A stretch of DNA of 64,000 nucleotides, taken from contig CAJTMR010000005.1 in NCBI GenBank assembly GCA_910577325.1, positions 1-64,000 of the forward strand, in the 5' to 3' direction. Position numbers and translations under genes: made by a program. Origin of the DNA: an uncultured Parabacteroides sp. (lineage in GTDB: Bacteria; Bacteroidota; Bacteroidia; Bacteroidales; Tannerellaceae). The notes below the pieces were generated by a model, which was not told the DNA's origin, made no database searches, and worked only from the letters and a program-made list of their open reading frames with translations. Shown here piece after piece: positions 8,863-16,145 of the stretch. How positions within the stretch are numbered: the stretch's first letter is position 1; the number at the start of each line of letters is the position of its first letter.

Positions 8863-8949
8863 GGAAGTGTGGGTGAGTGGCTGAAACCACCAGTTTGCTA
8901 AACTGACGTACGGGTTACCGTACCGGGGGTTCGAATCCCCCCGCTTCCG
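8863..8949 (+). tRNA. tRNA-Ser (anticodon GCU)
   Basis: An 87-nt tRNA with acceptor arms GGAAGTG (8863-8869) and CGCTTCC (8942-8948), one G-T pair, and discriminator G at 8949. The anticodon loop TTGCTAA (8895-8901) gives GCT at 8897-8899, decoding AGC/AGU. A long variable arm (ACGTACGGGTTACCGTAC region) is typical of class II serine tRNAs. The T loop is GGTTCGAATCC. The CCA end is not encoded. Confidence 0.96.
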
Positions 8950-8953
8950 CGAT

Positions 8954-8994
8954 AAAGGCTGTTAATTGAAAGATTGACAGCCTTTGTTGTTTTT
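8954..8994 (+). terminator. Intrinsic terminator after tRNA-Ser
   Basis: AAAGGCTGT (8954-8962) pairs perfectly with ACAGCCTTT (8977-8985) and is followed by GTTGTTTTT. Confidence 0.9.
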
Positions 8995-9113
8995 ACGGAT
9001 CATACCGAAAGCAGGGATCATGGGGTCACCCTGAAACTTTTCTACTGCCCCGTTTTTCCTTCCATCTTCAAAAAGATATTGAAACAAAGCACCCTTTTTC
9101 CATAGAATATCAT

Positions 9114-9121
9114 TACTTTTG
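9114..9121 (+). promoter_or_regulatory. Candidate promoter of the BamE-like lipoprotein gene
   Basis: TACTTTTG matches TAnnTTTG, 33 bases before the ATG at 9155. The -33 region is T-rich but not consensus. Confidence 0.5.
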
Positions 9122-9154
9122 TTATGTGTTTACTAATCATAAAAACAAGAATAT

Positions 9155-9481
9155 ATGAAAAAGATGAAATGGATATATGTGATACCATTCGCATTCCTAC
9201 TGACTAACTGCGTAACGTTTATGCAATCCTATCAAATGGACAACAAAATGAAAAATATTGAATTAGGCATGACCAAAAAGAAAGTGATCTCCATATTGGG
9301 CAAAAACTTCGAATCGACAGGTGCCCGCATGACTTCCGAAGGTTCGGTCGAAACGATCAGTTACAAGACGTATACGTTGTCAGACAATAATACAGAAGGA
9401 TATTATTTATTGAGTTTTAAAGATGGAAAATTAGTTGAGTGGTTTAAGGAAAAACATCCGGTACATAATCACCGGCACTAA
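9155..9481 (+). CDS. SmpA/BamE-like small lipoprotein
   Basis: A 108-residue lipoprotein: the signal peptide ends in the lipobox LLTNC with Cys19. The segment IELGMTKKKVISILGKNFE (about 35-53) matches the SmpA/OmlA (BamE) fold signature GMTxxxVxxxLGxP, and the rest fits its two-stranded tail (YYLLSFKDGKLVEW). It ends in the His-rich HPVHNHRH. BamE assists outer-membrane protein assembly in Proteobacteria; whether this protein does so here is unknown, since many short lipoproteins share the fold. It has its own promoter and terminator, so it is monocistronic. Confidence 0.75.
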   Translation: MKKMKWIYVIPFAFLLTNCVTFMQSYQMDNKMKNIELGMTKKKVISILGKNFESTGARMTSEGSVETISYKTYTLSDNNTEGYYLLSFKDGKLVEWFKEKHPVHNHRH

Positions 9482-9502
9482 TTGAAACAAACGATACAAT
9501 AC

Positions 9503-9530
9503 AGACAAGGCGGATGCCTTGTCTCCTTTA
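9503..9530 (+). terminator. Terminator after the BamE-like gene
   Basis: AGACAAGG (9503-9510) pairs with CCTTGTCT (9517-9524) around a 6-base loop; the T tract is short (CCTTTA). It sits between convergent genes. Confidence 0.6.
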
Positions 9531-9644
9531 CGATTATAAATCTTTTCCGACACATGCCCCCGGTTGAAACCGACCGGACGACCGTAATTCCCAATCTTCA
9601 CGTTCCGGATACTGTTCACCGTGGTACAAATCAAGCCGTTCAGA

Positions 9645-10577
9645 TCAGAAATTCTTCTTCTCGTCAATAATATATTCCGGACGCGCCTTAATCTCGTCAA
9701 ACAAGATACCGACATACTGTCCTAACACGCCAACCGTCAACAATTGAACGCCGCCAAAGAAAATGACGGAAGTAATGATAGAAGTCCAGCCTGTTTCAGC
9801 ATTACTGAATCCATATATCTTGCCTAAAGTAAACCAAATGGCCAATACAATGCCAACCAATACGGCTATAAAGCCCAAGCTCGTCGCTAAACGCAACGGT
9901 TTCTTGGAGAAATAAAGCATGGCGGTAGTGGCAAACTTCCACATCTTGCTGAACGGATATTTCGTCTCTCCAGCAATGCGCGCCTCCCGTTCATAATAAA
10001 AAGGAATCTGTTTAAAGCCAACCCAACTGATCAGTCCGCGAATATATTTTCCACGTTCCTGAAAACGGTCGAACTGATCCATCACCTTCCGATCTATCAT
10101 ACGGAAATCACCTGTATCTAACGGGAAACTCACATCACTCATATAGTTCAGCATACGGTAAAAAGCCTTTGCCGTCACCTTTTTGAAAAAACCTTCCCCA
10201 TCACGAGACTTGCGGACACAATAAACCACGTTCGCTTGCTCCTTTTTCTGCAATTCCAAAATGGAGGGAATAAGCTCGGGAGGATCCTGCATATCGGCAT
10301 CCAAGATAACGGCCAGGTCGGCATCACAATTATTAATACCTGCCGTAACGGCTGGCTGATGCCCGAAGTTTCGAGAGAAATGGATCACCTTCACCTGCGG
10401 ATCGGCAACTGCGATCTCGTCGAGCATCAGACGCGTCCGATCTCGACTACCGTCGTTGATATAGATAATTTCCGTTAAAACGGAAAGCTTCCGTAATGCT
10501 TCCCGTGTACGCCGATATGATTCGGCAATAACCAATTCCTCGTTATAACAAGGGACTATAACCGCAAGTTTCTTCAT
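9645..10577 (-). CDS. GT2 glycosyltransferase, GtrB / polyprenyl-phosphate type
   Basis: A 310-residue membrane glycosyltransferase. The GT-A domain opens VIVPCYNEELVI (7-18), has INDGSRDRT for nucleotide binding, and the DADMQDP metal motif (about 93-99). Two transmembrane helices at about 230-252 and 263-290 follow, as in GtrB/DPM1-like enzymes that charge undecaprenyl phosphate with a sugar. The gene follows a GtrA-family gene by 6 bases, which fits a GtrB-GtrA pair making and flipping an undecaprenyl-linked sugar. The sugar and acceptor cannot be told from sequence. Confidence 0.88.
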   Translation of the reverse strand: MKKLAVIVPCYNEELVIAESYRRTREALRKLSVLTEIIYINDGSRDRTRLMLDEIAVADPQVKVIHFSRNFGHQPAVTAGINNCDADLAVILDADMQDPPELIPSILELQKKEQANVVYCVRKSRDGEGFFKKVTAKAFYRMLNYMSDVSFPLDTGDFRMIDRKVMDQFDRFQERGKYIRGLISWVGFKQIPFYYEREARIAGETKYPFSKMWKFATTAMLYFSKKPLRLATSLGFIAVLVGIVLAIWFTLGKIYGFSNAETGWTSIITSVIFFGGVQLLTVGVLGQYVGILFDEIKARPEYIIDEKKNF

Positions 10578-10583
10578 CTGCCT

Positions 10584-10967
10584 TTAAGCCTTAAACGTAT
10601 AAAACTTATTCATAATAAAATTAACCACTGTATAAAAAGCCATAGCTATCAATTGATTATAATATGAATCGATCGGCAGACATGGATTCAGGACATACAC
10701 TAAAAGACCCAACTGCAATAGATAGCACACCCCGAACACGACACCGAAGCGAACAGCACTGCCGATCCAGCCTGCCGAACTTTGAAACGTCCACTGCTTA
10801 TTCCATATAAAACTATTCAATACGCCTACCACATAACCGACTACATTCGAAACAACATCCGAACACCCGAACAACTTCATCATGATCCAGATGATGACAG
10901 CGGTTATCACCGTATTACTCACTCCCACGATACCATATCTAATGGCTTGCTTGACTGTTTCCTCCAT
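10584..10967 (-). CDS. GtrA-family membrane protein (lipid-linked sugar flippase-like)
   Basis: A 127-residue protein with four predicted helices, beginning IRYGIVGVSNTVITAVIIWIM and carrying the family block NVVGYVVGVLNSFIWNKQWTF. GtrA proteins are thought to move undecaprenyl-linked sugars across the inner membrane for O-antigen or surface glycan decoration. Its first 29 bases overlap the end of the upstream 252-residue gene, and the GtrB-like gene follows after 6 bases, so the three are translated as one unit. Confidence 0.88.
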   Translation of the reverse strand: MEETVKQAIRYGIVGVSNTVITAVIIWIMMKLFGCSDVVSNVVGYVVGVLNSFIWNKQWTFQSSAGWIGSAVRFGVVFGVCYLLQLGLLVYVLNPCLPIDSYYNQLIAMAFYTVVNFIMNKFYTFKA

Positions 10968-11697
10968 TCTTTTTTATAATCTCTTCCACTTCTTCTCCCG
11001 ACAGCTCCTTCACGTTCGTAATAGTGAAGACCTGCGAAAGAAAGTTTCCATACTGGTTACATTCATTGATCACCTTGTCCAACGTCTGCTTAATATCTGC
11101 CCGCACCGGAATCAGGAAAACCAGCTCCACGTGTTTTTCACCTATTGTCAAGCGCTCGATTTCACAATCCGCTTTTTCCAAAGAATAGGAAAATTCACGT
11201 TCGATCACCTTCTTCTGATACTCCAAAAACGATTTCAGTTCGTTTGCCAAGAGCAACACATAAAAGCGCAACTTTTCTCCTCTTCCTCCCAAACCGGTAG
11301 AAATATAAATCTGCATTTCGTCCGACAGTTCGGACTCCAAAGCAATACGGCTTTCCATCAAAGCCATATAAGCCCAATCCGCCACATCCGGAGCCGGAGC
11401 CTGAGCATATTCTTCCAGTATCCGGTATGCTTTTACCTGCCGTGAGGTAGCGAGCATAGACAATACATGCATCTTATGTTCCGTAGTAGCCCCGGGATCA
11501 TCCAAGCTATTCTCAAAAATCGAAAAATCCGTTCGCGACATATCCGGTTTATCCTGATCCTTCTTAATCTTCTCCGAATATTTAAAATACTCCATCTGCC
11601 GTTCTACCGGTACACGCTGTTCTAATATATGGAAATGCCCGTCAATCTTACTAAAAGAGTCCCGGAACTTCTTGAAAATATCATTATTCTCTTTCAT
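10939..11697 (-). CDS. Conserved hypothetical protein, 252 residues
   Basis: I do not recognise a named family. The protein is soluble, without signal peptide or transmembrane helix, and mostly alpha-helical, with HEAT-like helical pairs in the middle (AYRILEEYAQAPAPDVADWAYMALMESR, about 96-123, shortened here in description) and a C-terminal alpha/beta region (ADCEIERLTIG...VELVFLIPV). The C-terminal 29 bases overlap gtrA, so translational coupling is likely. It may be a cytoplasmic partner of the GtrA/GtrB pair, but that rests on position only. A TACATTTG box lies 50 bases upstream. Confidence 0.7.
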   Translation of the reverse strand: MKENNDIFKKFRDSFSKIDGHFHILEQRVPVERQMEYFKYSEKIKKDQDKPDMSRTDFSIFENSLDDPGATTEHKMHVLSMLATSRQVKAYRILEEYAQAPAPDVADWAYMALMESRIALESELSDEMQIYISTGLGGRGEKLRFYVLLLANELKSFLEYQKKVIEREFSYSLEKADCEIERLTIGEKHVELVFLIPVRADIKQTLDKVINECNQYGNFLSQVFTITNVKELSGEEVEEIIKKNGGNSQASH

Positions 11698-11746
11698 AAA
11701 GCCTGCTTTTTAGTTTTGTACATATCCAATAAACAAGAAACTAAGA

Positions 11747-11754
11747 CAAATGTA
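11747..11754 (-). promoter_or_regulatory. Candidate promoter of the 252-residue gene / gtrA / gtrB operon
   Basis: TACATTTG on the minus strand matches TAnnTTTG and lies 50 bases before the ATG at 11697. No convincing -33 box. The remaining bases up to 11991 show nothing I can assign. Confidence 0.5.
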
Positions 11755-11991
11755 AGGGTTTTTCGCGATAAATAACTTATCACTGGGATAAAACGCTTCA
11801 AAATAATCACAATGCCGTCCGGAATCATTCTTGTTTTTAACTTTACTGCCATACCCCGGTATAAAAAACAGAGACCTTATATCCACCCGGCCTGCACGAC
11901 AGATTAATCTGAATCTTGAAAAGTCCGGAAAAAGACAACAAGCCGGTTATCATGGCAACCACACTCCAGCCCCAAACATAAAACAGCCTGA

Positions 11992-12303
11992 TTAATGTTT
12001 ATGCTCCGGATAAGTACGTTTGGGATTCTTTGGGAACCAGCCTTTCAAAACGCGTTCTTCCTGCTCAAAAACTTCCTTTATAGTCCAAAAAGAAGAAAAA
12101 GCAAAGACGCCGCAAACAGCGGAAATCAAAACATTCTCAAACAGCAGGGAAGCGATTGTCCCCGCAATTCCCAGAAGGAGAAAGATCCACCAGCATTTCG
12201 TACCCCAATAATATTCCGCTTTTACCACAACCGGATGAAAAAGCCCGATAATCAGAAAGGTTGCAATACCTATCAACAGTCCATCAAAATTAACCAAGTC
12301 CAT
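11992..12303 (-). CDS. DUF4491 family membrane protein
   Basis: A 103-residue protein with three hydrophobic helices (about 8-27, 37-55, 58-75) and a charged C-terminal tail (KNPKRTYPEHKH). The N-terminal FDGLLIGIATFLIIGLFHPVVVKAEYYWG and the FWTIKEVFEQEERVLKGWFPKNP tail match DUF4491, a family of unknown function common in Bacteroidales. It is monocistronic, with TATCTTTG at 12351-12344; the inverted-repeat element starts 29 bases further upstream and so forms its distal promoter region. Confidence 0.82.
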   Translation of the reverse strand: MDLVNFDGLLIGIATFLIIGLFHPVVVKAEYYWGTKCWWIFLLLGIAGTIASLLFENVLISAVCGVFAFSSFWTIKEVFEQEERVLKGWFPKNPKRTYPEHKH

Positions 12304-12343
12304 ATTTATTTACGATTTAAGACAAGCCTGTCATCTGTGTGGA

Positions 12344-12351
12344 CAAAGATA
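12344..12351 (-). promoter_or_regulatory. Promoter of the DUF4491 gene
   Basis: TATCTTTG on the minus strand matches the -7 consensus, 41 bases before the ATG. The expected -33 position falls at about 12371-12374, only a few bases from the left end of the element at 12380. Confidence 0.6.
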
Positions 12352-12379
12352 CGAAGAAATATGTATCGCCCACAATATA

Positions 12380-13102
12380 TCAGGGCAACCGCACCAAAAA
12401 TTGCTATCCAGAATCCCCCCTTCTTCTCTCATTAAAATTTCGCAAACCAACTATCATACTATCATATCCGGTTATTAACTCCTGTTTCACAATATGTTAA
12501 AGCATGATAGTAGCTATTTTCAACTATCATTCTACTATCATACATCTATCATGCTTTTTACATGACTGTTTATTTATATATCTGATAATACGATATTTAT
12601 GTTTGTATGGGCAAAAACAGCCATCGGCGAAAAAGATGCAAAAACAGGGCATAAAAGTGCCTCCGACATAACGGATAAACATCCTCGCACCCCCGGAAAA
12701 GTCTCGTGCAGACCCAGGTCTGCACCTCTCTCGCACCCGGGTCTCCGTAGGGGGCACATCCGGGTCTCAAGCGGCTTTAAAAGCCGTTTTTGACAAAAGA
12801 AAAGCCTGTCTTGATGAAAAAAGAAGCCGTTTTAACAGGTTTTGCACCTGTTCCCGGACGGTCCCTGTTTTTATCGTACAATTGATACACAGGATGTTAT
12901 CGTTTTTCACCATGATAGTTATGATAGATGAATGATAGTACAAAATGGCAACTATCATGACATAACATATTGGTTTAAACCGATATACAGACGGATATGA
13001 TAGTATGATAGTGGTTTTTGCAAAAACATGTATGTAGTTAGTCCGTATCGGTCGGTAGAGAAAACAGATGGATGCTTTATAATTTCGGTGCGGTTGCCCT
13101 GA
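12380..13102. mobile_element. Non-coding inverted-repeat element, copy A (about 723 bp)
   Basis: Both ends carry the identical 16-bp terminal inverted repeat TCAGGGCAACCGCACC (12380-12395 and reverse at 13087-13102), followed by near-identical A-rich bases. The outer roughly 200 bp on each side form an imperfect inverted repeat. Each arm has six heptamers: CTATCAT at 12451, 12459, 12524, 12535, 12546 and ATGATAG at 12504 on the left; ATGATAG at 12912, 12921, 12932, 12997, 13005 and CTATCAT at 12952 on the right, in mirror-image order. The centre has three ACCCGGGTCT-like boxes at 12712, 12735 and 12758, exactly 23 bp apart. Copy B lies at 42090-42807, by eye roughly 85 percent identical. No transposase gene and no clear target duplication are present. 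It looks MITE-like; function unknown. Confidence 0.8.
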
Positions 13103-13144
13103 CGGTATATTACCTTCATCCACCTATCAATATATATATAATTA

Positions 13145-13180
13145 AAACAAAAAAGAGGCATCCTTGTTGCAGGATGCCTC
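13145..13180 (-). terminator. Intrinsic terminator of the secG operon
   Basis: On the minus strand GAGGCATCCT (13180-13171), a 6-base loop and AGGATGCCTC (13164-13155) form a perfect 10-bp stem followed by TTTTTTGTTTTAAT. Confidence 0.93.
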
Positions 13181-13208
13181 TCCATTATATCGAAAATTCG
13201 TTTCCTAA

Positions 13209-13574
13209 TTAATTGGCCGGAGCTTCTTCAGAAGAAACAGGAGCTGTAGCAGGCTGCTGAGCAGTACCAAAGTCAGGAGCAACCGTATTCGGATCGATTG
13301 TTACTGCATTATTGATCTGTTCTTTGATTTCAGACTGAGTCGAATGTTGAGCTCTCGGAATAAAAGCCGTAATTATAATACTTAAAACAACAACAGTACC
13401 GGCAAGAGTCCACGTTGCTTTTTCAAGAAAGTCTGTAGTTTTGCGTACCCCCATAATTTGGTTGGAAGAAGAGAATCCTGAAGCCAGACCTCCACCTTTC
13501 GAGTTCTGGATCAATACAATCAAGATCAATAGTATAGATGCGATCAGGATTAAGATAGAAATAAATACGTACAT
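13209..13574 (-). CDS. secG: Preprotein translocase subunit SecG
   Basis: A 121-residue inner-membrane protein. Helix 1 is FISILILIASILLILIVLIQ and helix 2 about residues 55-75 (TLAGTVVVLSIIITAFIP). Between them is the family signature QNSKGGGLASGF followed by KTTDFLEKATW. The C-terminal 40 residues are a low-complexity, acidic and Ala/Pro-rich tail. It stabilises the SecYEG channel and works with the SecA encoded at 51 kb. Last gene of the operon sigma-54 activator, lptE, TPR gene, secG; 7 bases separate it from the TPR gene. Confidence 0.95.
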   Translation of the reverse strand: MYVFISILILIASILLILIVLIQNSKGGGLASGFSSSNQIMGVRKTTDFLEKATWTLAGTVVVLSIIITAFIPRAQHSTQSEIKEQINNAVTIDPNTVAPDFGTAQQPATAPVSSEEAPAN

Positions 13575-13581
13575 CTTTATT

Positions 13582-14343
13582 TTATTTTTTAGTGTTAATA
13601 ATCAACTTTTCCAAAAATCTGATTTGGTCTGCAAAGTAAACATTTTTTTCTGGATATTTCAAGTTTAAGTTTTTAATTATTTGCAATGCCTTCTCGTATC
13701 GCTTCTGTTTTACATAAATATGAGCCAATGTTTCCGTAAAATAGGAATCATCCAAGGGTTTATGCTGGCTCTCCTCCAGCTCTGCCAGGTTTCCGGGAGC
13801 AACTGTTCCTGTTGCCTCCGTATTCAGGTTCAGACCACTACCGGGAGTCCGCAGTTCTTCGTTTTTGATAAAAGAATCGATCAGTTCGTGGTGCTGCAAA
13901 CGTACTTCTTCTTCTTTTCCCTCTGTCTGCCCGTTTTCCTTTGTCAGTGACCAATAAATATAATCAGATGAAACAGATGGCTGGAACAGAAGGGACGCAT
14001 CCGCCTTCGGTTCTTCTTCCTCCCGATTGGACAGAAATGCATCGATCAGTGAAAAAGCATCTTCACCGGCAGGATTTTCCTCCTTCACTGGCTGGAGTTG
14101 CAAACCGAACCGTTCACCTTCTATCAAAGTGAACAACTTCCTGCGGTCAGGCACATAAATCGCCATCTTCTTCAATTCTGCGCCAAAACGTATATCGTTC
14201 AAGACAGCCAGATTCTTCAAATAAAGTATCCGGGCAATCTGGAAATACGGAAATTCATCGACAATCTGCTTTAACTGCGAAAGTGTTTCCTCAGTCAGCA
14301 GAGCCGGGTTTCCCATCAGTCGATATAGATCAGCAGCTTTCAT
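13582..14343 (-). CDS. Conserved TPR-like protein between lptE and secG
   Basis: A 253-residue soluble protein without a signal peptide. The N-terminal half is helical (LLTEETLSQLKQIVDEFPYFQIARILYLKN is split here as two helices, about residues 15-45). The middle is acidic and low-complexity. The C-terminus DSYFTETLAHIYVKQKRYEKA and LQIIKNLNLKYPEKN reads as one TPR unit plus a capping helix. I know of no assigned function; it may be a scaffold. Its ATG is directly adjacent to the lptE stop, and secG follows after 7 bases. Confidence 0.75.
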   Translation of the reverse strand: MKAADLYRLMGNPALLTEETLSQLKQIVDEFPYFQIARILYLKNLAVLNDIRFGAELKKMAIYVPDRRKLFTLIEGERFGLQLQPVKEENPAGEDAFSLIDAFLSNREEEEPKADASLLFQPSVSSDYIYWSLTKENGQTEGKEEEVRLQHHELIDSFIKNEELRTPGSGLNLNTEATGTVAPGNLAELEESQHKPLDDSYFTETLAHIYVKQKRYEKALQIIKNLNLKYPEKNVYFADQIRFLEKLIINTKK

Positions 14344-14856
14344 TTACCAGTTGGCAACCGTTCCATTATAAATTTGATCGACAAGCTCGTCTATGATCTC
14401 TTCAGACAACTGGTCCTGTACTTGTTGCAACATCTGAGTCGCATCGAATTCACGATATGCCGAAAAACTCTGTTCGAAATCCTCATCCGGATTCACCCGG
14501 TTGGAATAACGGACCCGCACCGTAATTGTCAACTTTGTCTGCGACGCATAGGCATCTTCTTTGACAGCCATAGGAGTCAAGTCATAACCGGTTATTTCTC
14601 CTTCCAATTCCAAGTCGCCATTACTACCGACTAATTGCAAACGGGTCTGACGAATATAAATGTCCTTCAGTGCTTCCGTAAATTTTTGAGAAAGAGGCGG
14701 ATATACTAATGGAGCCTGATTTGGAAAATCCTTGATCGTAATAGTCTTGACCTTCGTATAATCGATAGAAGCACCATTAAACTTATAGGAAATCGAACAA
14801 GCTGTTACAATAAGTCCAATCAGACAAAAAAGCCATATCTTATTACTTTTCAACAT
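14344..14856 (-). CDS. lptE: LptE-family lipopolysaccharide assembly lipoprotein
   Basis: A 170-residue lipoprotein with lipobox IVTAC (Cys20). The fold pattern of LptE is visible: SYKFNGASIDYTKVKTI, then the PLSQKFTEALKDIYIRQTRLQLV helix-strand, a strand-rich core (ELEGEITGYDLTPM, KLTITVRVRYSN) and a C-terminal helix pair rich in Q, E and D. In Gram-negatives LptE plugs the LptD barrel that inserts LPS in the outer membrane. It is 2 bases from the stop of the sigma-54 activator gene. Confidence 0.85.
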   Translation of the reverse strand: MLKSNKIWLFCLIGLIVTACSISYKFNGASIDYTKVKTITIKDFPNQAPLVYPPLSQKFTEALKDIYIRQTRLQLVGSNGDLELEGEITGYDLTPMAVKEDAYASQTKLTITVRVRYSNRVNPDEDFEQSFSAYREFDATQMLQQVQDQLSEEIIDELVDQIYNGTVANW

Positions 14857-14858
14857 TT

Positions 14859-16046
14859 TTATTCCAGATTATATTCTTTAATTTTCCTGTAAAGCGTCCG
14901 TTCCGATATCTTCAGGTCGGCGGCAGCATTCTTACGACGACCGTTATGTCTCTCCAACGCCTTACGGATCATCTCTTTTTCAACCTCTTCCAGCGACAGG
15001 CTTTCCTCCTCTTCCACTGCTTCGGCTTCCTGGATGGAAGAAACCGGATGGACGGTATGGATCGGATGGGGATAGGCCGTCGATTCTTCCGGCACTTCGA
15101 TCGGCAACTTGCCTCCCATGATGTCGTGCACCAGCTTCTTAAGTTCGTTGACATCCTTCTTCATATCAAACAACACCTGATATAAAATTTCCCGCTCACT
15201 GTTGAATATCTTCTGATCGGAATCTTGCTTGACTAAGACCGGATATTTTTCGATATTCAGATCAGGTAAATACAGACGAAGCACGGAAGCGGTGATATCC
15301 CGGTTTTCCTCGATAACAGAAATGCGTTCCGTTATGTTTTTCAATTCCCGAACATTCCCCGGCCAACGGTAGGAAAGCATCAACTGGCGGGCTTCCTCGT
15401 CCAAACGGACCGGCGGCATTCGATACTTTTCCGCACAATCGCTGGCAAATTTCCGGAAAAGTAAAATGATATCTTCTCCCCGCTCACGTAAAGGAGGAAC
15501 CTGAACAGGAACCGTACTCAGGCGATAAAACAAATCTTCACGGAATTTACCTTCCGCTACAGCTTGCATCAGATTGACATTCGTGGCAGCGGCGATACGT
15601 ACATTCGTTTTCTGGACTTTTGATGAACCGACACGGATAAATTCTCCCGTCTCCAAGACACGCAACAAACGTGCCTGCGTGGAGGTAGGCAGTTCTCCTA
15701 CTTCATCCAGGAAAATCGTCCCTCCATCTGCCACTTCGAAATAGCCTTTACGGTCAGACAACGCTCCCGTAAAAGAGCCTTTTTCGTGCCCGAACAATTC
15801 CGAGTCGATCGTACCTTCAGGGATAGCACCACAGTTCACAGCTATATATTGCCCATGTTTACGCGGACTGTTCTGATGTATAATCTGAGGAAAAGTTTCT
15901 TTACCGACACCACTTTCACCGGTAATCAGCACAGACAAATCTGTTGGAGCTACTTGTAGGGCAACATCGATAGCCCGATTCAATCCTGCATTATTGCCGA
16001 TAATTCCAAAACGCTGTTTTATCTGCTGCACGTCAACCTTTATCAT
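14859..16046 (-). CDS. Sigma-54-dependent activator without receiver domain
   Basis: A 395-residue AAA+ transcription activator. Walker A is GESGVGKE (43-50), the sigma-54 contact loop is GSFTGA (90-95; the usual form is GAFTGA), Walker B is TIFLDEVGEL (110-119), and the arginine-finger region REDLFYRL is present. A Fis-type helix-turn-helix ends the protein (GRRKNAAADLKISERTLYRKI, about 367-387). There is no N-terminal sensory domain, so activity must be set by level or by a partner. It heads the operon with lptE, the TPR gene and secG, with a TAATTTTG box upstream at 16094-16087. Targets are unknown. Confidence 0.92.
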   Translation of the reverse strand: MIKVDVQQIKQRFGIIGNNAGLNRAIDVALQVAPTDLSVLITGESGVGKETFPQIIHQNSPRKHGQYIAVNCGAIPEGTIDSELFGHEKGSFTGALSDRKGYFEVADGGTIFLDEVGELPTSTQARLLRVLETGEFIRVGSSKVQKTNVRIAAATNVNLMQAVAEGKFREDLFYRLSTVPVQVPPLRERGEDIILLFRKFASDCAEKYRMPPVRLDEEARQLMLSYRWPGNVRELKNITERISVIEENRDITASVLRLYLPDLNIEKYPVLVKQDSDQKIFNSEREILYQVLFDMKKDVNELKKLVHDIMGGKLPIEVPEESTAYPHPIHTVHPVSSIQEAEAVEEEESLSLEEVEKEMIRKALERHNGRRKNAAADLKISERTLYRKIKEYNLE

Positions 16047-16086
16047 ATTTCTTCTACTTGTCTGTAATTATTTCAGTTTTATCTGC

Positions 16087-16094
16087 CAAAATTA
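16087..16094 (-). promoter_or_regulatory. Candidate promoter of the sigma-54 activator / lptE / secG operon
   Basis: TAATTTTG on the minus strand fits TAnnTTTG, 41 bases before the ATG at 16046. No clear -33 box. Confidence 0.5.
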
Positions 16095-16145
16095 CAAATC
16101 TTAATCCAATTAACCGAATCTGCAAGCGGTTTCTACACAGGTTTG

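Noticed and set aside
12574..12759. A 61-residue minus-strand ORF in both element copies (also 42284-42469)
   Set aside because: It overlaps the plus-strand ORF fully and its shared end reflects DNA conservation. No recognisable domain.
12599..12793. A 64-residue plus-strand ORF present in both element copies (also 42309-42503)
   Set aside because: The two versions have the same length, but most base differences change the amino acid, and the opposite strand is equally open. This is not the pattern of a selected protein.
12451..13011. Heptamer array as a CRISPR
   Set aside because: Units are 7 bp, with irregular spacing and both orientations; no repeat-spacer order and no cas genes.
12372..13110. 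Target-site duplication at element A
   Set aside because: The flanks (ACAATATA on the left, CGGTATAT on the right) are AT-rich and similar, but I could not find a clean duplicated sequence directly at the ends; the same holds for copy B.
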